64,000 nt of DNA from Bacillota bacterium (GCA_017397935.1 JAFQHN010000024.1:62001-126000), one strand, 5' to 3'. Positions 18,951 to 27,774 are shown, counted from the first letter of the stretch. Numbers and translations are program-made. The notes: generated from the letters alone by a model not told the origin.

Positions 18951-19304
18951 ATGAGTTTCAGCTTTCAGATACATAACAACACGGTTTGGGCGGCCATCAG
19001 CGGAGAGGTGGATATGCAGGTGGCGGCTCTCTGGCGGGAAGCGCTGGACCGTGAGATGAACATCAGCTACGCACGCAACCTGACCTTTGATTTTTCGGCG
19101 GTCACTTTCATTGACAGTTCGGGCCTGGGCGTGGTGCTGGGGCGGTATAAACGGGCGGCTGCCCGAGGCGGCAAGGTAAAAATCGTGGGCGCCAATCGGC
19201 AGGTGTATAAGATTCTGGTGCTTTCCGGTTTCGCCAAATTGATGGAGATTGAAGCGCCGGACGGCTTGACGGCGGCAGATGTAGCAGGGGGTATGGTGCG
19301 ATGA
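18951..19304 (+). CDS. spoIIAA: Anti-sigma-F factor antagonist SpoIIAA
   Basis: STAS-domain switch protein, 117 residues. In its dephosphorylated form it binds SpoIIAB and frees sigma-F in the forespore; SpoIIAB phosphorylates it on a Ser in the motif seen here as FIDSSGLGVVLGR. The ATG at 18951 is preferred over 18918 because GGGAGGCG lies before it and the family starts MxFxFQI. Its stop overlaps the start of spoIIAB (ATGA). First gene of the spoIIAA-spoIIAB-sigF operon. Confidence 0.95.
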   Translation: MSFSFQIHNNTVWAAISGEVDMQVAALWREALDREMNISYARNLTFDFSAVTFIDSSGLGVVLGRYKRAAARGGKVKIVGANRQVYKILVLSGFAKLMEIEAPDGLTAADVAGGMVR

Positions 19305-19819
19305 TGTCAGATGATATGAAAAATTTGCAGGCGGAGTTTGCAGACTCTGCTGCCTGGGGTGAGGTACTTAATTTTGCCCGGCTGAGTTTTGCCGCCTGCG
19401 CCGAAAATGTTTCGCTGGCCAGAAGCACCGTGGCCGCCATGATTGCCGCCCGCCCCGAGGATAACTGGGATGTTACGCTGGCCTGCCTGGAAGAAATCAA
19501 GGTGGCGGTGTCCGAGGCGGTTTCCAATGCTATCATCCACGGTTACGGCGGTGATAACAGCCAAACCGTGCAGCTTGCGGTGTGCCAATATCAGTTTGCG
19601 CTGCTGGTGCAGGTGGTGGATAAGGGCGTGGGTATTGCTGATGTTGCCAAGGCCAGAGAACCGGATTTTACCACCGGCGCCGAGCATTTGGGCTTGGGCT
19701 TTGCTTTTATGGAAACCTTTTGCGATGAGGTGCTGGTGCAATCCACGCCGCATGAGGGGACGACCGTAACCCTGCTTAAATTGTTCCCGCCTGCTGCCGC
19801 TGCCGATGAGCCGTGTTGA
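19301..19819 (+). CDS. spoIIAB: Anti-sigma-F factor / serine kinase SpoIIAB
   Basis: GHKL-fold kinase that holds sigma-F inactive and phosphorylates SpoIIAA. ATP-binding motifs are visible: the N-box EAVSNAIIHGY and DKGVGIAD, with a glycine-rich HLGLGFAFMETF. At 172 residues it is about 25 longer than the usual 146, with extra sequence at the N-terminus (up to about residue 25) and a short Ala-rich tail. The start overlaps the spoIIAA stop; an in-frame ATG at 19304 is an equal alternative. Confidence 0.94.
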   Translation: MMSDDMKNLQAEFADSAAWGEVLNFARLSFAACAENVSLARSTVAAMIAARPEDNWDVTLACLEEIKVAVSEAVSNAIIHGYGGDNSQTVQLAVCQYQFALLVQVVDKGVGIADVAKAREPDFTTGAEHLGLGFAFMETFCDEVLVQSTPHEGTTVTLLKLFPPAAAADEPC

Positions 19820-19822
19820 GCC

Positions 19823-20587
19823 ATGGCAGCGCAAAAAGCAAACGCAGTACGGGAAGCAGAGCTGTGGCAGCTGTTGCAGGCAGGTGATAAGTCTGCCCGT
19901 GATGAGTTGATGGCGGCCAATATGCAACTGGTTTTTTGGCTGGCACGGCGGTTTACCGGCCGAGGCTTGGAGTGGGATGACCTCTGCCAGGTGGGTGCCA
20001 TTGGCCTGTTGAAGGCGATTGACAATTTTCGGCCGGAGTATAACAACCGATTTTCCACTTATGCTGTGCCGATGATTATGGGTGAGCTGCGGCGGGCCCT
20101 GCGTGATGACAGTTTGCTGCACATCAGCCGTTCTTATAAGGAGAAAATTGCCCAAATTGCGGCGGCCGGGCAGGCCATGCTGGCGGAGCTTGGCCGAGAG
20201 CCTACCATATCTGAGCTGGCGGCGAGGTTGCAGCTGACCGAGGGTGAAATTGTTGATGTTATGGACGCTGCCCGCAAACCGATTTCGCTGGAAACCCCTT
20301 TGAATAATGCTGCCGATAATCATGAGGGCGAGGCTGCCCTGTTGAATTTACTGGCCGCTGATGACGGTGAAGATGTGTGGGTCAGCCGTCTGGCCCTGCA
20401 AGATGCCTGTGAGCGTCTGCCACAGCGTTTGCGCTATATCATGGAGGCGCGTTATTATAAAGAAGAAACACAGGCGGTAATTGCGGGCCGGCTGGGCATA
20501 TCTCAGGTGCAGGTATCCCGTCTGGAAAAACAGGCGCTGCTGCTGTTAAGGGCCTATTGGCAGGATAAAAGCAGCACCGGCAGTTAA
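19823..20587 (+). CDS. sigF: RNA polymerase sporulation sigma factor sigma-F
   Basis: Forespore-specific sigma factor, 254 residues, held by SpoIIAB until polar division. Region 2 is clear (LEWDDLCQVGAIGLLKAIDNF, then FSTYAVPMIMGELRRALRDD) and region 4 carries a helix-turn-helix (LGISQVQVSRLEKQALL). It starts 3 bp after the spoIIAB stop without a strong SD, which suggests translational coupling. Gene position identifies it as SigF rather than SigG. A 14-bp tandem duplication spans the stop codon. Confidence 0.95.
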   Translation: MAAQKANAVREAELWQLLQAGDKSARDELMAANMQLVFWLARRFTGRGLEWDDLCQVGAIGLLKAIDNFRPEYNNRFSTYAVPMIMGELRRALRDDSLLHISRSYKEKIAQIAAAGQAMLAELGREPTISELAARLQLTEGEIVDVMDAARKPISLETPLNNAADNHEGEAALLNLLAADDGEDVWVSRLALQDACERLPQRLRYIMEARYYKEETQAVIAGRLGISQVQVSRLEKQALLLLRAYWQDKSSTGS

Positions 20588-20608
20588 TAAAATGCAGTTA
20601 ATAAAATA
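20581..20608 (+). repeat. 14-bp tandem duplication across the sigF stop
   Basis: CAGTTAATAAAATG is followed directly by CAGTTAATAAAATA (13 of 14 identical). Confidence 0.9.
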
Positions 20609-20959
20609 AGTATAAAACAACGCTTGATTGCTTAAAATAAATAACACAATAATCTTGAATCTTTCTACTAATCTATCCCAATATAATTCCCAAGGAAGAG
20701 AGCGTCGGCCGTAAGGTTGGCGCTTTTTTCCTGCTCTCATGGCAGCTGCGGCAGTTTTGGCTGATATAATCATCGAAACTCACGCATAAGCTGTGATTAA
20801 GCCGTGGGGGAGAGAAGGGGGCGCAGATTGGTTTTGATAACAAAATCCGGCAATAAAAACTGAATATTTATAATAAAAAATTGTTGAAATTAAAGGAAAA
20901 AAGCAAAACAGGTAGAATAAAATATAGATTAAAACAAAATAATAATGAGGTTTAAGATT
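20609..20959. other. Intergenic region between sigF and M50 gene
   Basis: About 350 bp with the sigF terminator at 20701-20730. A TATAAT at 20765-20770 has no good -35 partner. Apart from these I see no gene; the long minus-strand frame from 21127 down to 20780 is low-complexity and mostly antisense to the M50 gene. Confidence 0.5.
20701..20730 (+). terminator. Terminator of the spoIIA operon
   Basis: AGCGTCGGCC pairs with GGTTGGCGCT around a GTAA loop (three G-T pairs), followed by T6. Confidence 0.75.
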
Positions 20960-21598
20960 ATGAGTGATTTTTTTGCAGCAATTAACTGGCTGGAAGTCCT
21001 GTTCTCGATACCGGCGCTGATGATTGCGCTTACCTTTCATGAGCTTTTCCATGGGCTTTTTGCCACTTTTATGGGCGATGATACCCCGCGTTTGCAGGGG
21101 CGTCTGACGCTCAATCCTTTTCGTCATCTGGATCTTGCCGGTACGCTTATGATGTTTCTGTTTAAGTTTGGCTGGGCCAAACCGGTGCAGGTAAATCCTC
21201 TTAATTTCCGCATCAACCGCAAGGTGGGCATGGCGATCGTCGGCGTGGCGGGGCCTTTGGCCAATGTGCTGCTGGCGCTGCTTTCCGCTTACTGCATGAA
21301 TTTTATCAGCAGCGGTTTAATTCCGTATAATCCGTATTTTTACACTTTCTTCTATATGCTGATGGTGTATAATATTTACTTTGCGGTGTTTAACATCCTG
21401 CCGTTCCCTCCCCTTGACGGCTCCAAAATTGTGGCCGCCATTGTGCCGGATAGCTGGTCGGATTTCCTGTATAGCAACACTCAGCTTTTCCTGCTGCTGC
21501 TGGTATTGTTCACCACCACCGGTTTTGTGGGTCAGCTGATGCAGCCGTTGATTGGCTGGGCCTATTACTTCCTTAATTTGATCGTGCCTGTTATCTAA
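20960..21598 (+). CDS. Site-2-type membrane metalloprotease (peptidase M50 family)
   Basis: A 212-residue membrane protein with the zinc motif HELFHG (HExxH) in the first transmembrane segment and NILPFPPLDGSKI in a later one, which supplies the third ligand Asp. This is the minimal YwhC/Rv-type M50B architecture without PDZ domain. Substrate unknown; it is not obviously SpoIVFB. The ATG at 20960 is chosen for the GAGG 9 nt upstream. It starts a run M50-trpS-scpA-scpB in which the gaps are 30, 2 and 47 bp, so it is probably one operon. Confidence 0.85.
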   Translation: MSDFFAAINWLEVLFSIPALMIALTFHELFHGLFATFMGDDTPRLQGRLTLNPFRHLDLAGTLMMFLFKFGWAKPVQVNPLNFRINRKVGMAIVGVAGPLANVLLALLSAYCMNFISSGLIPYNPYFYTFFYMLMVYNIYFAVFNILPFPPLDGSKIVAAIVPDSWSDFLYSNTQLFLLLLVLFTTTGFVGQLMQPLIGWAYYFLNLIVPVI

Positions 21599-21628
21599 AC
21601 CAAAATTTTTACAGATGAGAGTTGATAT

Positions 21629-22630
21629 ATGTTGACCGAAAATATTACAAATAAAACAATTTTAAGCGGTATGCGCCCCACCGGCCGCCTGCATCTGGGC
21701 CATTACAGCGTGCTGGAAAACTGGGCCAAGCTGCAAAATGATTATGATGCTTACTTTTTCATCGCAGATTACCATGCGCTGACCACCGGCTTTGATAAAA
21801 GTGCCGAGGTCAAGCAGCATATCCGTGATTTGGCGCTGGATTGGCTGGCCTCCGGTATCGATCCGGAGAAATCGGCCATTTTTGTGCAATCTCAGGTTAG
21901 GGAACACGCCGAAATGCACCTGCTGTTCTCTATGCTGACGCCGCTTTCTTGGTTGGAGCGCGTGCCTACCTATAAGGACCAGGTAAACCAGTTTGCCAAA
22001 ACCGGCAAGGATATTACCACCTATGGCTTTCTGGGTTATCCCCTGCTGATGGCAGCGGATATTTTGCTGTACCGTTCCGTCGGTGTGCCCGTGGGTGAGG
22101 ACCAGCTGCCGCATATTGAGTTCTGCCGGGAGCTGGCTCGTCGTTTCAATCACATTTATCAGCGGGAGGTTTTCCCCGAGCCGCAGGCATTGATGGCTAA
22201 AATCAAGCTGCTGCCCGGTTTGGACGGCCGCAAGATGAGCAAGAGCTATGATAACTATATCACCCTGGGCGCTTCTCCCGAGGAAATCAGCCAGCGTGTG
22301 CGCCAGATGGTGACTGACCCTGCCCGTATCCGCAAGGATGACCCGGGCCACCCGGAAATTTGTAATGTTTACACTTATCACAAGTTTTATAATGAGGAAG
22401 AACACGAGGAAATCAAGTGCTGCTGCCAGGCCGGCGGAATTGGCTGCGTGGCCTGCAAAAAGCGCCTGATGGCCAAGCTGGATGAGTATATGGCACCCAT
22501 CAGAGAGCGCCGTGAGCATTTTGCCGCCAACCCCAAGCTGGTGGATGAGATTTTGGAGGATGGCAGAGTGCGCGCATCGAAGAAGGCCGGTGAGACCTTG
22601 GCTGCCGTGCGTGACGCCATGGGTATGTAA
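21629..22630 (+). CDS. trpS: Tryptophanyl-tRNA synthetase, Fe-S cluster type
   Basis: Charges tRNA-Trp. The 333-residue class I synthetase shows the HIGH-like motif TGRLHLGHY and KMSKS (GRKMSKSYDN). Unusually, a Cys set C-x20-C-x6-C-x2-C is present (codons at 22361, 22424, 22445, 22454, with two extra adjacent Cys at 22418 and 22421). It closely resembles the C-x22-C-x6-C-x2-C [4Fe-4S] motif known in the Thermotoga maritima enzyme near the anticodon-binding region. A cluster is therefore likely here. No T-box precedes it. Confidence 0.95.
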   Translation: MLTENITNKTILSGMRPTGRLHLGHYSVLENWAKLQNDYDAYFFIADYHALTTGFDKSAEVKQHIRDLALDWLASGIDPEKSAIFVQSQVREHAEMHLLFSMLTPLSWLERVPTYKDQVNQFAKTGKDITTYGFLGYPLLMAADILLYRSVGVPVGEDQLPHIEFCRELARRFNHIYQREVFPEPQALMAKIKLLPGLDGRKMSKSYDNYITLGASPEEISQRVRQMVTDPARIRKDDPGHPEICNVYTYHKFYNEEEHEEIKCCCQAGGIGCVACKKRLMAKLDEYMAPIRERREHFAANPKLVDEILEDGRVRASKKAGETLAAVRDAMGM

Positions 22631-22632
22631 AC

Positions 22633-23385
22633 ATGGCTTATCAAATTCATCTGCCGGTTTTTGACGGGCCGTTTGATTTGCTGCTGCATCTTATCCAAAA
22701 GAACGAGGTTGACATCTACGACATCCCCATCGCTGACATTACCGCGCAATATATGGATTATCTTGCGCAGATGGAGGCTCTTGATTTGGATATCGCCAGC
22801 GAGTTTCTGGTGATGGCTGCCACTTTGCTTTCAATCAAGGCCCGTATGCTGCTGCCCAAACCTCCGCCCGAGCTTTTGGAGGAGGGCGAGGATTATGACC
22901 CTCGCTTAAAGCTGGTGCAGGATTTGCTGGAATACAAGCGCATCAAAGAGGCCGCTGAGCGGTTGGAGGAATTCTTCAATGACCGTCGGCAGAAAATTGC
23001 CCGCCCCAATGATATCAGCCTGTATGACGGTATGTTTGCCGAGCAAAACCCCTTGCAGGGCAAAACGCTGGCAGATTTAACCGCCGCCTTCGTTCCTGTT
23101 TGGCAGCGCGCCAAGGAGGCCGAGCGTGTGCATACCATTAAGCGTGAATCCGTCAGCATCGGCATGATGACCAACCGCCTGCTGGACAAGCTGCGGCAAA
23201 AGCCGGAGGGCGTAAAATTTTCGGCATTATTTGATGAAACTGCCGGGCGTTTGCAGGTTATTGTCGGCTTTATGGCATTGTTGGAGCTGGTAAAGGTTTC
23301 GGCCATTAAGGTTCGGCAGGAGCAGCCGGATGATGATATTTACATTATCCCCCATGATTTAAGAACCGCTGTCCTGGCGGAATAA
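22633..23385 (+). CDS. scpA: Segregation and condensation protein A
   Basis: Kleisin subunit of the SMC-ScpAB condensin, needed for chromosome segregation. The 250-residue product begins with the family hallmark FDGPFDLLLHLIQKNEVDIYDIPI, followed by an acidic middle and a C-terminal winged-helix that binds the SMC head. The ATG lies 2 bp after the trpS stop, so translation is coupled. scpB follows. Confidence 0.95.
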   Translation: MAYQIHLPVFDGPFDLLLHLIQKNEVDIYDIPIADITAQYMDYLAQMEALDLDIASEFLVMAATLLSIKARMLLPKPPPELLEEGEDYDPRLKLVQDLLEYKRIKEAAERLEEFFNDRRQKIARPNDISLYDGMFAEQNPLQGKTLADLTAAFVPVWQRAKEAERVHTIKRESVSIGMMTNRLLDKLRQKPEGVKFSALFDETAGRLQVIVGFMALLELVKVSAIKVRQEQPDDDIYIIPHDLRTAVLAE

Positions 23386-23432
23386 CCAATATAAAAATCG
23401 AAATCGAAAATTTCAAGAAAGGGGTGCCGTCG

Positions 23433-24011
23433 GTGTCGGATAATTGGGAAGCTGAAAAAGCCAATTATAAGCGTCTGATAGAGGCTCTGCTGTTTGTGGC
23501 GTGGGAGCCGGTAACACTGAAGCGCCTGTCTGAGATTGTTAACGCCGACCAAAAGCTGGTGCGTGATTTGCTGGCCGATTTGCAGGCGGATTACGCCGGG
23601 CGTGGCTTCCAGCTGGCCGAGATTGCCGGTGGCTGGCAGTTCCTTACCGATAAAGATTTGGCCCCTTATATTGAGAAATTATATAATCCGCGCAGTCAGC
23701 AGTTATCCAAGGCTGCGTTGGAGACTTTGGCTATTGTGGCTTATCGTCAGCCTGTAACCAGGTTGGAGATTGATAATATCCGTCAGGTAAAATCTGACGG
23801 CGTGTTGGGTAAGCTAATGGAAAAATCGCTGGTAAAAGAGGTTGGCCGTCTGGAAGGGCCGGGCCGCCCCATTTTATACGGCACCACCCGAGAATTTTTG
23901 GCTGCCTTTGGCATGGTATCATTGGCCGATCTGCCGCCCTTGCCTGATGTGGATGAGAGCAGCGAGGTCAGCCTCTTTGACATCCCGGAGACGGATAATG
24001 CCGGCGGCTGA
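23433..24011 (+). CDS. scpB: Segregation and condensation protein B
   Basis: Winged-helix partner that dimerises and binds the middle of ScpA in the condensin complex. The 192-residue product has the family core LEALLFVAWEPVTLKRL and VAYRQPVTRLEIDNIRQVKSDGVL. The GTG at 23433 lies 8 nt after AAAGGGG and is preferred over the GTG at 23424 inside that SD. The end of the gene forms a 7-bp hairpin (24003-24019) with no T run. Confidence 0.93.
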   Translation: MSDNWEAEKANYKRLIEALLFVAWEPVTLKRLSEIVNADQKLVRDLLADLQADYAGRGFQLAEIAGGWQFLTDKDLAPYIEKLYNPRSQQLSKAALETLAIVAYRQPVTRLEIDNIRQVKSDGVLGKLMEKSLVKEVGRLEGPGRPILYGTTREFLAAFGMVSLADLPPLPDVDESSEVSLFDIPETDNAGG

Positions 24012-24109
24012 TTTTCAGCCGTCGCTGCTAATTGTAATCAATTTTTACTGTTATCATTTTTATAAATTTATATATTTTTAATCATATTATTTGATAGGAG
24101 TGTTGTTCA

Positions 24110-25177
24110 ATGCAGGAAATCAAGATTGTTCCCAATCCCAATCCCCAAACCAAACCCAATGACAGTGAGCTGGGCTTTGGCAGATATTTTACCGACCATA
24201 TGTTTGTGATGGATTATACCGAGGGTATCGGCTGGCATGACCCGTCCATTATCCCTTACGGCCCCATTCCCATGGAGCCTACCATGATGGTTTTCCATTA
24301 TGCGCAGGAGACTTTTGAGGGTATGAAGGCTTATCGCCATGATAACGGTGAGATTATGTTGTTCCGCCCGTATATGAATGCCAAACGCCATAACAATTCC
24401 AACACTCGTTTGTGCATCCCCACTATTCCCGAGGATGACTATGTTTACTATGTAAAAGAGTTCGTTAAATATGAGCAGGAGTGGGTGCCTCATCTGGCCG
24501 AAACTTCGCTGTATATTCGCCCGTTTGTGTTTGCCACCGAGTGCGGCATGGGTGTGCACCCGGCCAAAACTTATAAATTTATGATCGTGCTTTCGCCTTC
24601 TGGCAGTTACTATGCCGAGGGTGTAAATCCTGTTAAGATTATGGTAGAGCATGAGATGGTGCGTGCCGTTGTCGGCGGTACCGGCTTTACCAAATGCGGC
24701 GGTAACTATGCCGGTTCTATCCTGGCCCAGAAAAAGGCTGAGGAGTCCGGTTATTCTCAGGTGCTGTGGCTGGACGGCGTTCATCGCAAGTATGTTGAGG
24801 AAGTCGGCGCGATGAACATTATGTTTAAGATTGACGGCGAGATCATCACCGCCCCCTGTGAGGGTTCGGTTCTGCCCGGTATCACCCGTGATTCTATCCT
24901 GCATATCCTGCGCGATTGGGGTTATAAGGCCACCGAGCGTCTGCTTTCTATCGACGAGATTATGGAGGCTGCCCGTGCCGGTAAGCTGGAAGAAGTTTTC
25001 GGCACCGGTACTGCCGCTGTTATCTCTCCCGTTGGCGAGCTGAAATATAAGGACGAGGTTGCTGTTATCAATAACTTCCAGACCGGCCCCCTCACCCAAA
25101 AGCTGTATGATTATCTGACCGGTATCCAGTGGGGTAGGGTTGAGGATAAATACGGCTGGATGTACCCCGTAAAATAA
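24110..25177 (+). CDS. ilvE: Branched-chain amino-acid aminotransferase
   Basis: PLP enzyme that makes leucine, isoleucine and valine from their keto acids and glutamate. The 355-residue product is of the class IV, group II (BCAT2-like) type: FEGMKAYR and RPFVF at the N-terminus, the PLP lysine region GFTKCGGNYAGSILAQ, then WLDGVHRKYVEEVGAMN and the TGTAAVISPVG phosphate loop. SD AGGAG precedes the ATG. It is a single gene with terminator, and complements the leu operon 12 kb upstream. Confidence 0.95.
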   Translation: MQEIKIVPNPNPQTKPNDSELGFGRYFTDHMFVMDYTEGIGWHDPSIIPYGPIPMEPTMMVFHYAQETFEGMKAYRHDNGEIMLFRPYMNAKRHNNSNTRLCIPTIPEDDYVYYVKEFVKYEQEWVPHLAETSLYIRPFVFATECGMGVHPAKTYKFMIVLSPSGSYYAEGVNPVKIMVEHEMVRAVVGGTGFTKCGGNYAGSILAQKKAEESGYSQVLWLDGVHRKYVEEVGAMNIMFKIDGEIITAPCEGSVLPGITRDSILHILRDWGYKATERLLSIDEIMEAARAGKLEEVFGTGTAAVISPVGELKYKDEVAVINNFQTGPLTQKLYDYLTGIQWGRVEDKYGWMYPVK

Positions 25178-25197
25178 TTATCACATAGCTTCATATA

Positions 25198-25231
25198 GCG
25201 CTCTCTGCTTGCCGGCAGAGGGCGTTTTTTT
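25198..25231 (+). terminator. Terminator of ilvE
   Basis: GCGCTCTCTGC pairs with GCAGAGGGCGT around a short loop, followed by T7. Confidence 0.8.
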
Positions 25232-25243
25232 GTGTAATTTTGG

Positions 25244-25271
25244 TTTTATTGGGCGGCGGGCGGCATATAAA
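25244..25271 (+). promoter_or_regulatory. Weak sigma-E-like promoter before the SleC-like cluster
   Basis: TTTTATT, a 13-bp GC-rich spacer, then CATATAAA (25264-25271). The -10 is good for sigma-E, the -35 is poor. Confidence 0.3.
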
Positions 25272-25322
25272 TATAGAAATTTGGCCGGTAAATTTGTCGG
25301 CACAGGGAGGTAAATCAATCCC

Positions 25323-25706
25323 ATGAACATATATGAAACCGAAACCCCGTGGGCGGGCAATACCGCACCGCCCGATTCCTTTGGCTATCTGAGAATCAGT
25401 GTGGCGGCAGCTCTGCGTGCTTTGCCCCTGATGAATGCGCAGGTGAGTGTTTACAGCGATGAGCGGGAACGGGCGCAGGATTTGCTGGCGGTGCTTACCA
25501 CCAATGAAAGCGGCCTGACCGAGCAAATTTCTCTGCCGGCGCCGCTGCTGGGTAATTCCTTAACACCGGATCAGGTTAATCCATATAATCTGTTTTATGT
25601 GCGTATTGTTGCCGCCGATTATGTCACGCGCGACCGTATACCGGTGCAGATTTTCCCCGGTATTATCAGCGATTTGGTGGTGAATATGCAGCCGCCGATA
25701 CGCTGA
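25323..25706 (+). CDS. Small all-beta domain protein, split-off N-terminal domain of a SleC-like enzyme
   Basis: A 127-residue product without signal peptide. It reads GYLRISVAAALRALPLMNAQVSVYS, then ISLPAPLLGNSLTPDQVNPYNLFYVRIVAADY and VQIFPGI. This resembles the carboxypeptidase-regulatory-like beta domain that clostridial SleC-type cortex-lytic proteins carry before their peptidoglycan-binding repeats. Here it is a separate gene directly before such a protein (62 bp gap). The role is inferred from this arrangement and from recalled family pattern; it could help fold or localise the next protein. GGGAGG precedes the ATG. Confidence 0.65.
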   Translation: MNIYETETPWAGNTAPPDSFGYLRISVAAALRALPLMNAQVSVYSDERERAQDLLAVLTTNESGLTEQISLPAPLLGNSLTPDQVNPYNLFYVRIVAADYVTRDRIPVQIFPGIISDLVVNMQPPIR

Positions 25707-25712
25707 TTATTG

Positions 25713-25754
25713 CCCAAATAATATTAACCCAAACACTAACCCAAATAACATTAA
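25713..25754 (+). repeat. Triplicated CCCAAA...TTAA repeat before the SleC-like gene
   Basis: CCCAAATAATATTAA, CCCAAACACTAA and CCCAAATAACATTAA follow each other directly. Confidence 0.75.
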
Positions 25755-25768
25755 AAGGAGGTTGAAAA

Positions 25769-27187
25769 ATGGTTTTAACCGCGCCTTATGTGCCGGAGAG
25801 CATTGTGGTGCATTTGGGCTACCCGGATGCACCTGCTGCCAATGTGACGGTTTCTTTTTTGGATTACATCAAGAATGTGGCCAGCAGCGAGGTTTATCCC
25901 ACCTGGCCCGAGGCCGCACTGCGAGCCAATATTTACGCCCAGATTTCCTTCACCCTTAACCGCATTTTTACAGAGTGGTATCGCAGTCAGGGCTATGATT
26001 TTGATATTACCAACACCACCCAGTATGACCATGCTTTTATCTATGAACGCAACATTTTTGATACGATTTCGCTGTTGGTAGATGAGATTTTCACCACCTA
26101 TATCCGTGAGATTGGGCAGGTTGCGCCGTTCCCGGCACCTTATTGCGACGGCCGCCAAACCTTTTGCGACGGTATGCTTCAATGGGGTACGGTGGATTTG
26201 GCCAACCAAGGCTATAACAGTATAGAGATTTTGCGTTATTATTACGGTGATAATATTGAATTGGTGCCCAATGCCCCCGTAATGAGCTACACACCTTCTT
26301 ATCCGGGCACGCCGCTGGATTACGGCGATTTCAACAATAATGTGCTGATTATTCAGTACCAGTTAAACCGCATAGGGCAAAATTATCCAGCCATCCCCAA
26401 AATTGCACCGGCGGTCGGTGATTTCAACCTGGTAACGCTGGCGGCGGTGCGTCGCTTCCAGAGCATTTTTAATCTTGCTGTTACCGGTATCGTCGATGAG
26501 GCAACCTGGTATGAGATAAGCTATATTTACTCGGTGGTCAAGCGCCTGGCCGAGCTGGAAACCGAGGGCGTGGAGTATAGCAGCGTCAGCAAAATTCTGC
26601 CGACTGAGCTTAGTCTGGGGGCCACCGGCTCCGGTGTAGAACTGCTGCAATATTTTCTTTCGGTCATCGGTTTATTCAATGATACTTTTCCGCAGGTTGC
26701 GCAGACCGGCGTTTACGATGCCCAGACGCAGCAGGCGGTGGAGGCTTTGCAGCAAAATAACGGCCTGCCGGTTACCGGCGCGGTGGATAAGACCACTTGG
26801 GATTTGATTTATGACCAGTTCAGGGGCATCACCTTTATCCTGCCGGCTCTTTTGACCACCCTGCCAATCGTGCCTTTTGACGGGGTACTGCTCAGTCGTG
26901 GCAGTACCGGCGAACGCGTGGAGCTTTTGCAGCAATATCTGAATGAGATTGCTGAAACCTATCCCGAGGTACCCACCGTGGCGGTGGAGGGAGTTTTCGG
27001 CCCGCAGACACAGCAGGCGGTGCAGGCTTTTCAGCGTCAGTTTGGCCTGGCGGCGGATGGTGTGGTGGGCGCCCAAACCTGGCAGATGATCTTGGATGTA
27101 TATGAGTCCACCTTGCGCCGTGTTAACCCGGATGTGCCGCAATATCCCGGTTATCCGCTGCTGCAAGGCATGAGCGATTCGCAATAA
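25769..27187 (+). CDS. SleC-like cortex-lytic protein: SpoIID-type domain plus three peptidoglycan-binding domains
   Basis: A 472-residue product with no signal peptide. Residues about 10-165 resemble the SpoIID lytic transglycosylase fold: FLDYIKNVASSEVYPTWPEAALRA matches the family's core, with the likely catalytic Glu at residue 41. Three PG_binding_1 repeats follow (about 195-260, 290-350 and 370-440), each with an A-V-x-x-F/L-Q pattern and a TWxxI/L end. This layout matches SleC-type spore cortex hydrolases of Clostridium, which are packaged as proenzymes. A strong SD AAAGGAGG precedes the ATG. Middle gene of a three-gene cluster. The fold call is by pattern; activity is inferred. Confidence 0.75.
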   Translation: MVLTAPYVPESIVVHLGYPDAPAANVTVSFLDYIKNVASSEVYPTWPEAALRANIYAQISFTLNRIFTEWYRSQGYDFDITNTTQYDHAFIYERNIFDTISLLVDEIFTTYIREIGQVAPFPAPYCDGRQTFCDGMLQWGTVDLANQGYNSIEILRYYYGDNIELVPNAPVMSYTPSYPGTPLDYGDFNNNVLIIQYQLNRIGQNYPAIPKIAPAVGDFNLVTLAAVRRFQSIFNLAVTGIVDEATWYEISYIYSVVKRLAELETEGVEYSSVSKILPTELSLGATGSGVELLQYFLSVIGLFNDTFPQVAQTGVYDAQTQQAVEALQQNNGLPVTGAVDKTTWDLIYDQFRGITFILPALLTTLPIVPFDGVLLSRGSTGERVELLQQYLNEIAETYPEVPTVAVEGVFGPQTQQAVQAFQRQFGLAADGVVGAQTWQMILDVYESTLRRVNPDVPQYPGYPLLQGMSDSQ

Positions 27188-27219
27188 TTAACCAAACCGT
27201 CCAAACAAGGAGGTGCTTG

Positions 27220-27774
27220 ATGAAAGTTCAGATTTGTGATGACAATGCCCGGCCCTTATCTCAGCGGCCGATTGAGGTTATGCAATATTATCTGCGGATT
27301 ATCAGCCGTTATTATCCGTCCATTCCCTCGGTTTTCGATGACGGCTATTTCCGCGAGGATACCACGGCGGCGGTGCTGGCTTTTCAAAAGGAATTTGGCC
27401 TGCCTGTTACCGGCAACATTGATTTGGCCACCTGGGAGTCCATCTTGCAGGTATGGCAGAATTTAGAGGCCCTGACCACAGCGCCCAAGGAATTTAATCT
27501 GGCGGTGCCGCGCGGCGATATTGTACTGCTGACGCTGGGAGAGAGGGATAACCAGCTGACGGCGCTGCTGCAAACTGTATTGTTAAATCTTTCGGTAATT
27601 TACGGCAACCTGCCGGCGGTTGCGCCCACCGGTGTTTATGATGAGCAAACCAGCCGTGCGGTGCAGGATTTTCAGCGGTTGGCCGGCCTGCCCGTGGCTG
27701 ATGAAGGGTGGCTGGATAGGCGTACCTGGAATACGCTGCTGCGTTTTTGGGAGACCGAAGCAAAAAATAGGTAA
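27220..27774 (+). CDS. Peptidoglycan-binding protein with two PG_binding_1 domains
   Basis: A 184-residue product made almost only of two PG_binding_1 repeats (about residues 15-75 and 108-175), each with the D-x-x-T-x-x-A-V-x-x-F-Q pattern and a TW motif. No catalytic domain and no signal peptide. ATG at 27220 follows AAGGAGGTGC. It lies 32 bp after the SleC-like gene and ends in a terminator, so it is the third gene of that cluster. It may be a cell-wall anchor or targeting partner for the SleC-like enzyme; that is inference. Confidence 0.8.
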   Translation: MKVQICDDNARPLSQRPIEVMQYYLRIISRYYPSIPSVFDDGYFREDTTAAVLAFQKEFGLPVTGNIDLATWESILQVWQNLEALTTAPKEFNLAVPRGDIVLLTLGERDNQLTALLQTVLLNLSVIYGNLPAVAPTGVYDEQTSRAVQDFQRLAGLPVADEGWLDRRTWNTLLRFWETEAKNR

